Part shown: positions 35,395 to 44,885 of the stretch, piece by piece | How positions within the stretch are numbered: position 1 is the stretch's first letter | How the letters are laid out: each line of letters begins with the position of its first letter | Assembly (NCBI GenBank): GCA_947243845.1 | Contig: CAMXIF010000005.1 | Span: 62,001 to 126,000 of the forward strand | Source of the DNA: an uncultured bacterium | GTDB taxonomy: Bacteria; Bacillota; Clostridia; Lachnospirales; Lachnospiraceae | Length of the DNA: 64,000 bases | Reading direction: 5' to 3' | Notes under the pieces: generated by a model | Databases searched by the model: none | Seen by the model: only the letters and a program-made list of their open reading frames with translations | What the model was told of the DNA's origin: nothing | Position numbers and translations under genes: made by a program

Positions 35395-37350
35395 ATGATG
35401 GGAAAGTTAAAACTGCCGAGGCTCTTAAGCAATGGCATGATAGTGCAGCAGAAGAAAAGTGTGCGCATATGGGGAATGGATGAGCCGGGAAGAACGGTCA
35501 CGGTCACATTTCTCAATATGAAATATAACGGGAAAGTAAGTGAGGCGGGTGAATGGGAAATTTTCACCCGCCCGGCTGATGCAGGAAGCGGGTATCAGAT
35601 GCAGATCCGGGACGATGCCGGGGAAGAAAAGATGATTGACGATATTGCTGTCGGAGATGTCTTTTTCTGTTCCGGGCAGTCCAACATGGAACTGCATATA
35701 GAAAGGGTTATGGATCGATATCCGGAGGAAATAAAGAAGTGCACCAACAAGGATATCCGTACCTTTAAGATTATAGAGAACCCGGAATTTCATGGGCCTT
35801 TAGCGGACCATAAGAGTGGTGAGTGGAAAGCAGTGTCAGAGGATACGTTTCCGGAGTTCTCTGCCACGGTCTACTTTTTTGCAAAACATATGTACCAGAT
35901 GGCAGGTGTGCCGGTGGGACTGATCGATGCCAGTCTGGGAGGTTCCCGGATTGAAACCTGGATGAGCCGTGATATGCTGGCGGGGTATGAGGATTTTCTG
36001 GCAGTGGCGGATCGTTATGGGGATGATGCTTTTGTGCAGGAGCGGTTGGCACAGAATCAGCGTCAGGCGCAGCAGTGGCACAACCGTCTGGAGAGCATGG
36101 ATATTGGCCTGCGGGAGGACTGGTCCAGGGCTGCATTCGACACTTCTGCGTGGCAGGAGATAGAGATACCTTTCTTTTTCAAAGATACGCCGTTAAAAGG
36201 GTTTATAGGAAGTATTTGGTTTTATCGGGAATTTACGGTGGGAGAGAGTCTGGCAGGAAAGGAAGCGAAACTGTGGCTTGGCACCATCGTTGACAGCGAT
36301 ACGGTATATGTGAATGGTGTACAGGTAGGACACACGGATTACCAGTATCCGCCCAGAAAGTATACCGTGCCGGAAGGTCTGTTGAAAGCAGGTAAGAATA
36401 CCATCGTCATTCGTGTCGAGGTAGAGATTGGACACGGGAGATTTACGGATGAGAAAATGTATGCGCTTTTCCGGGGAGAGGACAGGATAGATTTGTCCGG
36501 GAAATGGCTGTATCGGATTGGCGCTTCCTGTGAGATGATCGAGGCGACAGATTTTGTGAGCTGGAAGCCTACAGCGCTCTATAACGGGATGACGGCTCCC
36601 TGTCATAAATATGTCTGTGCTGGTATTCTCTGGTATCAAGGAGAATCGAACACCCATGAAACAGCGGATAGATATCGGGATCTGATGGAGAGGATGATTA
36701 CAGGATATCGGGCAAAATGGGGAGAAAACCTGCCCTTTATCTATGTGCAGCTGCCCAATTTCCGTGTAGAACGCTATGGGGCAGACAGGGACGATGTTAT
36801 CAATGACTGGCCCTGTGTCCGGGAAGAACAAAGAAGGGCGCTTAAGGTTTTGAACACCGGAATGGTGACAGCCATAGATTTGGGTGAGGATAACGATCTG
36901 CATCCGCTGGGTAAGGAAGACATAGGAGTGCGCCTTGCCATGCAGGCCATGAAGCTGCTCTATGGGAAAGAATCCGAGTGTGAGGGGCCGCAGATAGAGG
37001 ATGTGCGCGTGGAGAAGGGGGAAGGAGACGCGTGGAAGCTGACACTTACCTTCTGCCAGGCAACGGGGCTGCATGCGGATCCGAAGGCGAATCTGGAAGG
37101 TGTGACAGCGGATAAGAGAAAGGCGTTGTCAGAGATCAGGGATTTTGAATTAGTGGATGAAAAGGGCGTGCTTCATATGGCGTCTGCCCGGATTGTAGAA
37201 AAACAGGTGCTTCTTACCTGCACGGATCAGATGGAAGCGGTGCGGGAAGTCAGATATTGCTATCACAATACTAACACAGGCGCCTTATTATATAACGGGG
37301 AAGGATTTCCCATGACACCTTTTCTGGTACAGATAAATGACAGGCCATAG
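35395..37350 (+). CDS. SASA-type carbohydrate acetylesterase
   Basis: A 651-residue intracellular esterase (no signal peptide) of the sialate O-acetylesterase/SASA fold. The Ser block is VFFCSGQSNMELH (Ser about residue 94). A glycan-binding-like jelly-roll insertion sits near LWLGTIVDSDTVYVNGVQVG. GILWYQGESNTHE and a late DLHPLGKED (Asp-x-x-His type) complete the catalytic set. Such enzymes remove acetyl groups from xylo-oligosaccharides or sialic acids; the GH3/GH67 neighbours favour acetylxylan oligosaccharides. ATG 35398 is an equally good start. It follows the chemoreceptor gene without a terminator. Confidence 0.85.
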   Translation: MMGKLKLPRLLSNGMIVQQKKSVRIWGMDEPGRTVTVTFLNMKYNGKVSEAGEWEIFTRPADAGSGYQMQIRDDAGEEKMIDDIAVGDVFFCSGQSNMELHIERVMDRYPEEIKKCTNKDIRTFKIIENPEFHGPLADHKSGEWKAVSEDTFPEFSATVYFFAKHMYQMAGVPVGLIDASLGGSRIETWMSRDMLAGYEDFLAVADRYGDDAFVQERLAQNQRQAQQWHNRLESMDIGLREDWSRAAFDTSAWQEIEIPFFFKDTPLKGFIGSIWFYREFTVGESLAGKEAKLWLGTIVDSDTVYVNGVQVGHTDYQYPPRKYTVPEGLLKAGKNTIVIRVEVEIGHGRFTDEKMYALFRGEDRIDLSGKWLYRIGASCEMIEATDFVSWKPTALYNGMTAPCHKYVCAGILWYQGESNTHETADRYRDLMERMITGYRAKWGENLPFIYVQLPNFRVERYGADRDDVINDWPCVREEQRRALKVLNTGMVTAIDLGEDNDLHPLGKEDIGVRLAMQAMKLLYGKESECEGPQIEDVRVEKGEGDAWKLTLTFCQATGLHADPKANLEGVTADKRKALSEIRDFELVDEKGVLHMASARIVEKQVLLTCTDQMEAVREVRYCYHNTNTGALLYNGEGFPMTPFLVQINDRP

Positions 37351-37361
37351 GGCCTGTCATT
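37336..37361. terminator. Hairpin at the SASA/AraC convergent end
   Basis: AATGACAGGCC (37336-37346) and GGCCTGTCATT (37351-37361) form a perfect 11-bp stem; the SASA stop codon TAG lies in the 4-nt loop. T-runs are weak on both strands, so termination would rely on stem strength. Confidence 0.55.
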
Positions 37362-37389
37362 ACTTTATAGTATAAGAGTAAGTTTCAGT

Positions 37390-38265
37390 TTAGTTTTTCA
37401 GACGGTTCAGCATCTTGTATTCCGAAGGTGTGCAGTGCTTGGTGGCTTTGAAAATGCGGTTGAATGTAGACAGACTCTGGAAACCGGAGCGCATAGCTAC
37501 CTCGGTGATGGAGATATTTGGCTGGATCAACAGTGTCTCTGCATGAGCAATCCTTTTCTGCATCAGATATTCATAACAGGATACGCCGGAGAATTGTTTG
37601 AAAAGTCTGGAAAAGTGAAATTTGGAAAAGCCGGCCAGATCTGCAAGATCATCGATGTTGATATTTTCGGTACAGTGGTTGGTAATATATTTGCAGACAT
37701 CCATAAATTTTTCAATATATTCATGCTGCTTGTTTGAAGTAATACCGGGGAATTTCTCGCTGGCGTCAAAATTAGCGCGGCCAATGGTCACAAAGAAACG
37801 GATCATCAGGGAATAGATCAGTGCTTCGGTAAAAGGCATCTTATTGTCGTATTCGCGGCTGATTTCCAGTAGATAGGAGCAGAGCTGTTTGCTCAGTTCC
37901 GGGTATTCGTCATGCCCGATCAGGGCATAAGGATGAAGGGACTGAATCAGGGAATCTGTCCCGTTCAAGCTGCAGATCAGGCCGTAGTCAAACAGCATGA
38001 TGAGCCGCTCTCCCTGGTTTTCCGAGGCCGGGGCGATCAGATGATGCAGTGTGCCGGGAGGGATAATAAAGATATCACCGGGTCCGAAAGTGTGGGACGT
38101 CTCGTCTATGACAACGGTATAGCTGTCCCGGATGGGCATAATGATTTCCATGGCGGTATGCCAGTGCAGGGGATAGTCTTCTGCCTGCATGTTGTGATAG
38201 AGTTTTATACTGGAAAAAAGATCATAGTCTACCGTTTCGCGGATGCCATCTAAAATCTTGATCAT
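37390..38265 (-). CDS. AraC-family regulator with cupin sensor (xylan locus)
   Basis: A 291-residue AraC/XylS regulator. The N-terminal cupin has the segment YPLHWHTAMEIIMPIRDSYT and GDIFIIPPGTLHHL. The C-terminal pair of helix-turn-helix units is INIDDLADLAGFSKFHFSRL and ISITEVAMRSGFQSLSTFNR. It is divergent from the GH3/GH67/ABC genes, separated by about 225 bp, and probably activates them in response to a xylo-oligosaccharide. The intergenic region (38266-38490) holds a GTTAGC...GCTAAC inverted repeat (from about 38293) but no clear -35/-10 pair. Confidence 0.88.
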   Translation of the reverse strand: MIKILDGIRETVDYDLFSSIKLYHNMQAEDYPLHWHTAMEIIMPIRDSYTVVIDETSHTFGPGDIFIIPPGTLHHLIAPASENQGERLIMLFDYGLICSLNGTDSLIQSLHPYALIGHDEYPELSKQLCSYLLEISREYDNKMPFTEALIYSLMIRFFVTIGRANFDASEKFPGITSNKQHEYIEKFMDVCKYITNHCTENINIDDLADLAGFSKFHFSRLFKQFSGVSCYEYLMQKRIAHAETLLIQPNISITEVAMRSGFQSLSTFNRIFKATKHCTPSEYKMLNRLKN

Positions 38266-38490
38266 ATCGAGTCACCTACCTTTCCTTATCCTACATATAT
38301 TGTTAGCATAAGTTGATTAATACAGCTAACCAGATATTGCTATTCGCTGTTCAATAAATGTTATTAAACCAGAAAGCTTCGTTTTGCCGGATGTGTTCGC
38401 AATAATTGGTAGCGTAAGAGCAAGATATAAAGAGATAATTTATTATCGTGGATGTATACTGGTTCTATCTTGGGGAGAGGATGGGAAATT

Positions 38491-40644
38491 ATGGAGATTG
38501 CAAAAAACAAAGAAAAGCATATTACATATGAAAAGAAGGCTCGCGAACTGGTGGCACAGATGACCCTGGAGGAGAAGGCTTTTCAGATGGTTAACAGGGC
38601 TCCAGCCATAGAACGGCTCGGGGTTAAGGCTTACAACTGGTGGAATGAAGCGCTTCACGGTGTGGCGAGGGCAGGAACCGCCACAGTATTTCCGCAGGCA
38701 ATCTCTCTGGCAGCTTCTTTTGATGAAGATTTTGTAGAGAAAGTGGCGGATGCTATCTCCACGGAAGGCAGAGCAAAATTTAATGCTCAACAAAAATATG
38801 ATGATTTTGATATCTATAAGGGGTTGACCTTCTGGTCACCCAATGTCAATATTTTCAGGGATCCCAGATGGGGCAGGGGACATGAGACTTTCGGGGAGGA
38901 TCCCTATTTGAGTTCGAGGCTGGGTGTGAGATTTGTGGAAGGACTGCAGGGGCACGATGAGAAGTATTTGAAGTCGGCGGCCTGTGCCAAGCATTTTGCA
39001 GTGCACAGCGGCCCGGAGGATCTGCGCCATGAGTTCAATGCGCAGGCGAGTTTACAGGATATGTATGAGACCTATCTGCCGGCATTTAAAGCCTGCGTGC
39101 AGGAGGCAGGGGTCGAGGCGGTTATGGGCGCCTACAATCGTACCAACGGAGAGCCATGCTGTGGCAGTAAGACGCTTTTGCAGGATATTCTGCGGAAAGA
39201 ATGGGGATTTCAGGGCCATGTGGTGTCCGACTGCTGGGCCATTAAGGATTTTCATGAAGGACACGGCGTGACGGCCGGGCCGGAAGAGTCCGTTAGCATG
39301 GCCGTCAATAACGGATGCGATTTAAACTGTGGAGAACTTTTTCTTTACGTGGCGGATGCGGTAAAAAAGGGAATTATTTCGGAAGAACGGGTGGATGAAG
39401 CGCTGGTGCATCTTTTTACCACCAGGATGAAGCTGGGAATGTTTGGCGGCAAGGAGCAGACGCCTTATGATGATATTCCTTATACGGCAGTGGATTCCAG
39501 GCAGATGCAGGAATTGAATCTGGAAGCGGCGGAGAAATGTATCGTTCTTCTCAAAAATGAAAATAACATACTTCCTTTGGATAAATCCCGGATTGGGACA
39601 CTGGGCATTATTGGGCCCAATGCCAACAATCGTAAGGCGCTGGTAGGCAACTATGAAGGAACGGCTTCCCGTTATTACACGATAGCTGAGGGGGTTCAGG
39701 AGTACGTAGGGGACGAGGTTCGGGTGCTCTTTTCCGAGGGATGTCATCTGTACAAGGAACGGATCAGCAACTTAAGCTCGGGCAAAGACAGGGATTCAGA
39801 AGTCAAAGCTATCTGTGAGGCAAGCGATGTAGTGATACTGTGCCTGGGGCTGGATTCCGGCCTGGAAGGCGAGGAGGGAGATCAGGGAAATCAGTATGCC
39901 AGCGGCGACAAGCCCGATCTGAATCTGCCCGGCCGCCAGCAGGAGATTTTGGAGATCGCCTGTGCCAGCGGGAAACCGGTGATATTGGTGCTCCTTTCCG
40001 GAAGTGCGTTGGCGGTAGGCTGGGCGGCAGAACATGTGCCGGCCATTGTGCAGGGATGGTATCCCGGCGCCCAGGGCGGCAGAGCTGTGGCCAGGGTGCT
40101 GTTCGGCGATAAGAATCCGGAGGGAAGACTGCCGGTTACCTTTTATCGGACAACAGAGGAACTGCCGGACTTTACAGATTATTCCATGGAAGGCAGGACT
40201 TACCGTTATATGCGCACAGAAGCGCTGTATCCTTTCGGATACGGGCTGTCCTATACCAGTTTTGCTTATGAGGATGTATCACTTTCCTCTGCGGTTGTGG
40301 GAGCGGAGGGCATTACGGTAAAGGCTGTGGTGGCTAATACGGGTGACCGGGATGGCACGGAGACAGTACAGGCCTATGTCAAAGCCGGGCGGGATGGAAC
40401 GCCCAATGCGCAGTTAAAAGGCATCCGTAAGGTGTTTTTACATGCGGGGGAGAGAAAGGAAATCTCAATATTCCTTCCGGCAGACGCCTTTGCTCTGTAT
40501 GATGAGCAGGGAATCAACCGTGTGGAGGCAGGAAGCTATCATGTCTATGTGGGAGGCGCTCAACCTGATGAGCGCAGCGAAAAGCTGACGGGGCAGAAGG
40601 TTCTTTCAGTGGCGGCAGAGGTCAAGGAGTCTTTCACGTTATAG
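38491..40644 (+). CDS. GH3 beta-xylosidase
   Basis: A 717-residue glycoside hydrolase family 3 enzyme, without signal peptide. It has an N-terminal TIM-barrel (EKAFQMVNRAPAIERLGV, YNWWNEALHGVARAG), nucleophile Asp247 in HVVSDCWAIKDF, an alpha/beta sandwich with LGLDSGLEGEEGD, which carries the candidate acid/base, and a C-terminal Fn3-like domain from about 590. WNEALHG and SDCWAI features fit xylan 1,4-beta-xylosidases. It would release xylose from xylo-oligosaccharides in the cytoplasm. ATG 38491 is used because the upstream part of the frame has no better ribosome binding site. Confidence 0.88.
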   Translation: MEIAKNKEKHITYEKKARELVAQMTLEEKAFQMVNRAPAIERLGVKAYNWWNEALHGVARAGTATVFPQAISLAASFDEDFVEKVADAISTEGRAKFNAQQKYDDFDIYKGLTFWSPNVNIFRDPRWGRGHETFGEDPYLSSRLGVRFVEGLQGHDEKYLKSAACAKHFAVHSGPEDLRHEFNAQASLQDMYETYLPAFKACVQEAGVEAVMGAYNRTNGEPCCGSKTLLQDILRKEWGFQGHVVSDCWAIKDFHEGHGVTAGPEESVSMAVNNGCDLNCGELFLYVADAVKKGIISEERVDEALVHLFTTRMKLGMFGGKEQTPYDDIPYTAVDSRQMQELNLEAAEKCIVLLKNENNILPLDKSRIGTLGIIGPNANNRKALVGNYEGTASRYYTIAEGVQEYVGDEVRVLFSEGCHLYKERISNLSSGKDRDSEVKAICEASDVVILCLGLDSGLEGEEGDQGNQYASGDKPDLNLPGRQQEILEIACASGKPVILVLLSGSALAVGWAAEHVPAIVQGWYPGAQGGRAVARVLFGDKNPEGRLPVTFYRTTEELPDFTDYSMEGRTYRYMRTEALYPFGYGLSYTSFAYEDVSLSSAVVGAEGITVKAVVANTGDRDGTETVQAYVKAGRDGTPNAQLKGIRKVFLHAGERKEISIFLPADAFALYDEQGINRVEAGSYHVYVGGAQPDERSEKLTGQKVLSVAAEVKESFTL

Positions 40645-40758
40645 CTTTGGGTCCCTGATAAGCAGGATGATGGCCATATGCCATAGAGGTATTGGCTGCG
40701 CTATAGAAATAGGGAACGAGAGAGAAGCAGTGATTTGTACGATAAGGAGATTGTGGAG

Positions 40759-42783
40759 ATGGGATACGAACAATTATGGCTTGACTATACCAGGAAAGTC
40801 TCCGGCAGGGAGACTGAGGGGATTATATATATCTGTGTCGGGATACCGGACGCAGAGAAAGATGCGCTGATTCAAAACAGCGTGAAAGAACTGCAGGAAG
40901 CCTTTGCGGGTATGGTCGGCAGAGAACTTACGCTGCGGCAGGAAGGCAGCGCAGGTACAGGGGCGGCGCAGGCGCGTACAGGGGAAGGAAGGGAAATCCG
41001 TCTTGTACGCAGAGAAGGGATGAGGGTTGAGTCTTATCATCTCTATTGTGAAAAAGGGGATATCGTGATAGAAGCGTCCGATTCCAGAGGAATATTATAT
41101 GGTGCTTTCGATCTGATCCGTCAGGTGAAGATGGAAAATCCATTACATTTGCTGGATCGGACCAATGCGCCCCTCATGCCCATGCGTATGTTGGATCATT
41201 GGGACAATATGGACGGCAGTATAGAGCGGGGATATTCCGGGGAGTCCTTTTTCTTTGTCAAAGACCAGATTGTAATCGATGAAAGGACCAGAGATTATGC
41301 GAGGCTGGCAGCCAGTGTGGGAATCAACGCTGTGGTGATCAACAATGTCAATGTTAAAGATGCGGCCACCTGGCTGATCACGGATCGTTATCTGGATCAA
41401 GTGAAGCAATTATCGGAAGTGTTTGCCGGATATGGAATCAGACTGTTCCTGAGTCTGAACTATGCGGCGCCCATGGAACTGGGAGAATTGGAAAGCGCCG
41501 ATCCGCTCTCGGAAGAGGTGCGCGGATGGTGGCATGAACGGATGAAAAAAGTGTTTGGCAAGGTTTCTGATCTGGGTGGTTTCCTGATCAAGGCAGATTC
41601 CGAAGGACGTCCCGGTCCTTTTACCTATGGCAGGACACATGCGGACGGCGCAAACATGCTGGCGGAGGCGGCAGCACCGTATGGCGGGACTATTATCTGG
41701 AGATGCTTTGTCTATAATTGTATGCAGGATTGGCGGGATTATAAGACGGACAGGGCCAGATCCGGTTATGACAATTTCATGGATTTGGACGGAAAATTCA
41801 TGGACAATGTCATTTTACAGATCAAGAACGGGCCCATGGATTTTCAGGTGCGGGAGCCTGTACATCCGCTCTTTGGCGGATTGACGAAGACCAACCAGAT
41901 GCTGGAGGTGCAGATTGCCCAGGAGTATACAGGGCAGCAAAGGCATCTGTGCTATCTGATCCCGATGTTTAAAGAAATATTAGGGTTCAGGACTTATGTA
42001 AAAGAGGAAACGGATACTGTTATGGATATCGTTTCCGGCAGGACTTTCGGGCAGAGAAACTGTGGTATGGCAGCAGTGGCCAATACAGGGAATGACGATA
42101 ACTGGACGGGACACGATATGGCGGCGGCCAATTGGTATGGTTTTGGCAGACTTGCCTTTGAACCGGAACTGACTGCGGAGGAGATTGCCAGAGAATGGAT
42201 CCGGGTGACATACGGCAATGACGAGCAGGTGGAGGAGACAATGATGTTTTTGCTGATGTCGTCCTGGCCGGCTTATGAGAGTTATACCTCTCCTTTGGGC
42301 ATCGGCTGGATGGTCTCGCCTAACAATCATTATGGTCCCAGTGTGGACGGATATGAGTACAGCAGATGGGGAACCTATCACCGGGCGGATCATCAGGGAA
42401 TCGGTGTGGACAGGAGTCATGAGGGTACAGGTTATGCCATGCTGTACAGGAAGCCCAATGCCTCTGTCTATGATGATAAGGAGAAATGTCCGGATGAGCT
42501 TCTGCTTTTCTTTCATCATATTCCGTATACCTGGAAGCTGCGGTCGGGCAAAACGGTAATACAGCATATCTATGATTCTCACTTTGAAGGGGTGGAGATC
42601 GTGGATGAAATGGTGGAGCAGTTCATGGCACTGCAGGGCAGACTGCCGGAAGCAGCGTACGAGCGTATGGCCAGACGGTTCCTGGAACAGAAAGAACATG
42701 CCAGGGAATGGCGTGACCAAATTAATGCCTATTTTCACAGAAAATCCGGCATTTTGGATGAAAAAGGGAGGGAAGTATACTGA
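40759..42783 (+). CDS. aguA: GH67 alpha-glucuronidase
   Basis: A 674-residue GH67 enzyme that removes (4-O-methyl)glucuronic acid from the non-reducing xylose of xylo-oligosaccharides. An N-terminal domain precedes RGILYGAFDLIRQVKMENPL, then RMLDHWDNMDGSIERGYSG. The barrel carries KADSEGRPGPFTYGRTHADG (candidate acid Glu), NGPMDFQVREPVHPLFG (Asp) and, 28 residues after that Asp, Glu in IAQEYTG, the same spacing as the catalytic pair of Cellvibrio GlcA67A. No signal peptide, so intracellular. ATG 40759 has AAGGAG 9 nt upstream; the longer TTG start does not. Confidence 0.93.
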   Translation: MGYEQLWLDYTRKVSGRETEGIIYICVGIPDAEKDALIQNSVKELQEAFAGMVGRELTLRQEGSAGTGAAQARTGEGREIRLVRREGMRVESYHLYCEKGDIVIEASDSRGILYGAFDLIRQVKMENPLHLLDRTNAPLMPMRMLDHWDNMDGSIERGYSGESFFFVKDQIVIDERTRDYARLAASVGINAVVINNVNVKDAATWLITDRYLDQVKQLSEVFAGYGIRLFLSLNYAAPMELGELESADPLSEEVRGWWHERMKKVFGKVSDLGGFLIKADSEGRPGPFTYGRTHADGANMLAEAAAPYGGTIIWRCFVYNCMQDWRDYKTDRARSGYDNFMDLDGKFMDNVILQIKNGPMDFQVREPVHPLFGGLTKTNQMLEVQIAQEYTGQQRHLCYLIPMFKEILGFRTYVKEETDTVMDIVSGRTFGQRNCGMAAVANTGNDDNWTGHDMAAANWYGFGRLAFEPELTAEEIAREWIRVTYGNDEQVEETMMFLLMSSWPAYESYTSPLGIGWMVSPNNHYGPSVDGYEYSRWGTYHRADHQGIGVDRSHEGTGYAMLYRKPNASVYDDKEKCPDELLLFFHHIPYTWKLRSGKTVIQHIYDSHFEGVEIVDEMVEQFMALQGRLPEAAYERMARRFLEQKEHAREWRDQINAYFHRKSGILDEKGREVY

Positions 42784-42916
42784 TTCCTTCGTGTATATGC
42801 ACAATAAATAAGCAAAATATGAAGCGGGAATAGCAATATATGAACAGAAAAGGGAGCCTTAAGAACCTATAATAAATAAGAAAGGTATTTTTACTTTAGT
42901 TTATGGAGGTGTGGGG

Positions 42917-43870
42917 ATGAAAAAAGAGGGGAAGAAGGCTCCTGTGGCACAGAAAAAGCAGAGTTTTGGGGTGTACATGAGGCGTTACTGGCAGTTGTAT
43001 GTTCTGCTTGCTCTGCCGATGTTATATCTGCTCATATTCAAGTATGTGCCGATGATCTATATCCAGATTGCCTTTAAGAAATACAGTATTGTGCAGAGTG
43101 TGTGGGAGATGCCGCTGGCGGCCAATCACGGTTTTGAGTATTTCATCAAGGCGTTTAAGAACAGGGATTTTATCAATGCGCTCAGAAATACTCTGGTTCT
43201 GAATCTGCTGGATCTGCTGCTCGGCTTTCCGGTACCGATTATTTTTGCGCTGGTTCTGAACGAACTGGTATTCAAACGCTTTAAGAGGGTGGTGCAGACG
43301 ATTGCTTATATGCCGCACTTCCTTTCCTGGGTTATCATCTACGGTCTGGCGTTACAGATTTTTGCGCCCAGCACCGGTTTCTTAAATATGATCATTACGG
43401 GGCTTGGATTTGAATCCATTCCCTTTCTGAACGATTCCGCCCATTGGGTCGGCACGTACATATTCTTGGGAATCTGGCAGAGTTTCGGCTGGAATTCCAT
43501 CGTGTATCTGGCGGCTATCGCGGGTATTAATTCTGAATTATATGAAGCGGCTTCCGTGGACGGCGCGGGGCGCTTTAAAAAGATGTGGCATATCACGCTG
43601 CCGGGCATCAAGCCTACCATCGTGGTGCTTCTGGTCATGAACCTCGGTAATATCCTGGGGAGCAGTTTTGACAGGCCTTTTGCATTGCAGAACAACCTTG
43701 TTATGGATTCTGCGGAAGTGCTTGCAACCTTCGTGTATAAGAACGGTATTAAGGGACTGCAATTCTCACTGACGACTGCCGTGGGATTCTTCCAGTCTAT
43801 AGTATGCGTCATTTTCCTGCTGTTGGCCAACTGGATTTCCAGAAAACTCGGCGAACGTGGAATCTGGTAG
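42917..43870 (+). CDS. ABC sugar transporter permease (LplB family)
   Basis: A 317-residue permease with six transmembrane helices. The EAA loop that contacts the ATPase is EAASVDGAGRFKKMWHITLP. The N-terminal cytoplasmic stretch is Lys-rich. LplB/YtcP-type systems import oligosaccharides; the location directly after GH67 points to aldouronic or xylo-oligosaccharides. ATG 42917 follows GGAGG by 7 nt. No ATPase gene is local, so a shared MsmK-type ATPase is expected. Confidence 0.92.
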   Translation: MKKEGKKAPVAQKKQSFGVYMRRYWQLYVLLALPMLYLLIFKYVPMIYIQIAFKKYSIVQSVWEMPLAANHGFEYFIKAFKNRDFINALRNTLVLNLLDLLLGFPVPIIFALVLNELVFKRFKRVVQTIAYMPHFLSWVIIYGLALQIFAPSTGFLNMIITGLGFESIPFLNDSAHWVGTYIFLGIWQSFGWNSIVYLAAIAGINSELYEAASVDGAGRFKKMWHITLPGIKPTIVVLLVMNLGNILGSSFDRPFALQNNLVMDSAEVLATFVYKNGIKGLQFSLTTAVGFFQSIVCVIFLLLANWISRKLGERGIW

Positions 43871-43893
43871 AAGAAGGATAGGAGGAAAAAGGT

Positions 43894-44763
43894 ATGATCA
43901 AATCAAAATCTGCAAAGGTAGGGGACTGGTGTTTCGTTATTGTATGTATTTTGGTCAGTGTTATCTGTGTGGTGCCGATGTTAAATCTTCTGGCCAGGTC
44001 GCTTAGTTCCACGGATGCGCTGATCAAACATCAGGTCTATCTGTGGCCCAAGGGATGGAATTTTGAGGCGTATTCCACAGTGCTGAGCGATATGAAATAT
44101 ATCAGGGCGTTTTTCTGGACCGTATTTTTGACTATGGCCTGTACGCTGGTATCATTGACCATGACAACACTTTGTGCTTATCCGTTGATTTTTGAAAATC
44201 TGCGGGGACGTTCCATCATCAATATATTTATTACGATTACGATGTTTTTCAATGCGGGTACGATTCCCAATTACTTGCTGATGAAGAGTTTGAATCTGTT
44301 GAATAATCCGCTGGTTCTGATTATTCCCAGTTGTATGAGTGTGTACAACATGATCATCATGCGGAGTTTCTTCTACGGGATTCCGGACAGTCTGCGGGAG
44401 TCTGCGGAGATTGATGGCGCCAGTTATTTCCGAATCTTGGTCAGCATCTATCTGCCTTTGTCCAAGCCGGTGTTCGCAACCCTGGCCCTCTTCTATGCGG
44501 TAGGCCGCTGGAATGGTTATTCGGATGCGTTGATGTATGTCAACAAAGAGATTTTCTATCCCCTGCAGTTGTTCCTGTATAACATCTTGAACAACATCAA
44601 CAGTGTGGAAGTGGCAACACAGGAGGGATTTTCCTCACCGGGACTTACTGAGTCCCTGAAGGCTGCAATCGTTATGTTCTCAACGATTCCGATCCTATGT
44701 ATTTACCCGTGGCTGCAGAAATACTTTATCCATGGCGTGACCATGGGGGCCGTGAAAGAGTAG
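43894..44763 (+). CDS. ABC sugar transporter permease (YtcP/LplC family)
   Basis: A 289-residue permease with six transmembrane helices and the EAA loop ESAEIDGASYFRILVSIYLP. It pairs with the preceding LplB-type permease, from which it is 23 bp away, to form the channel of a CUT1 importer. The C-terminus (IHGVTMGAVKE) is the usual end of this family. Confidence 0.92.
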   Translation: MIKSKSAKVGDWCFVIVCILVSVICVVPMLNLLARSLSSTDALIKHQVYLWPKGWNFEAYSTVLSDMKYIRAFFWTVFLTMACTLVSLTMTTLCAYPLIFENLRGRSIINIFITITMFFNAGTIPNYLLMKSLNLLNNPLVLIIPSCMSVYNMIIMRSFFYGIPDSLRESAEIDGASYFRILVSIYLPLSKPVFATLALFYAVGRWNGYSDALMYVNKEIFYPLQLFLYNILNNINSVEVATQEGFSSPGLTESLKAAIVMFSTIPILCIYPWLQKYFIHGVTMGAVKE

Positions 44764-44885
44764 ACGGCGAAAGTGAGCGGGAATTTTCGGAGGGCCGCTT
44801 CCGGGGAATGGGATTTGAAAAGCTTGTGGGAAGAGGCAGTCCGTTCATTCATAATTTCATATAACAAAAGGGAGGTAAAAAGAGA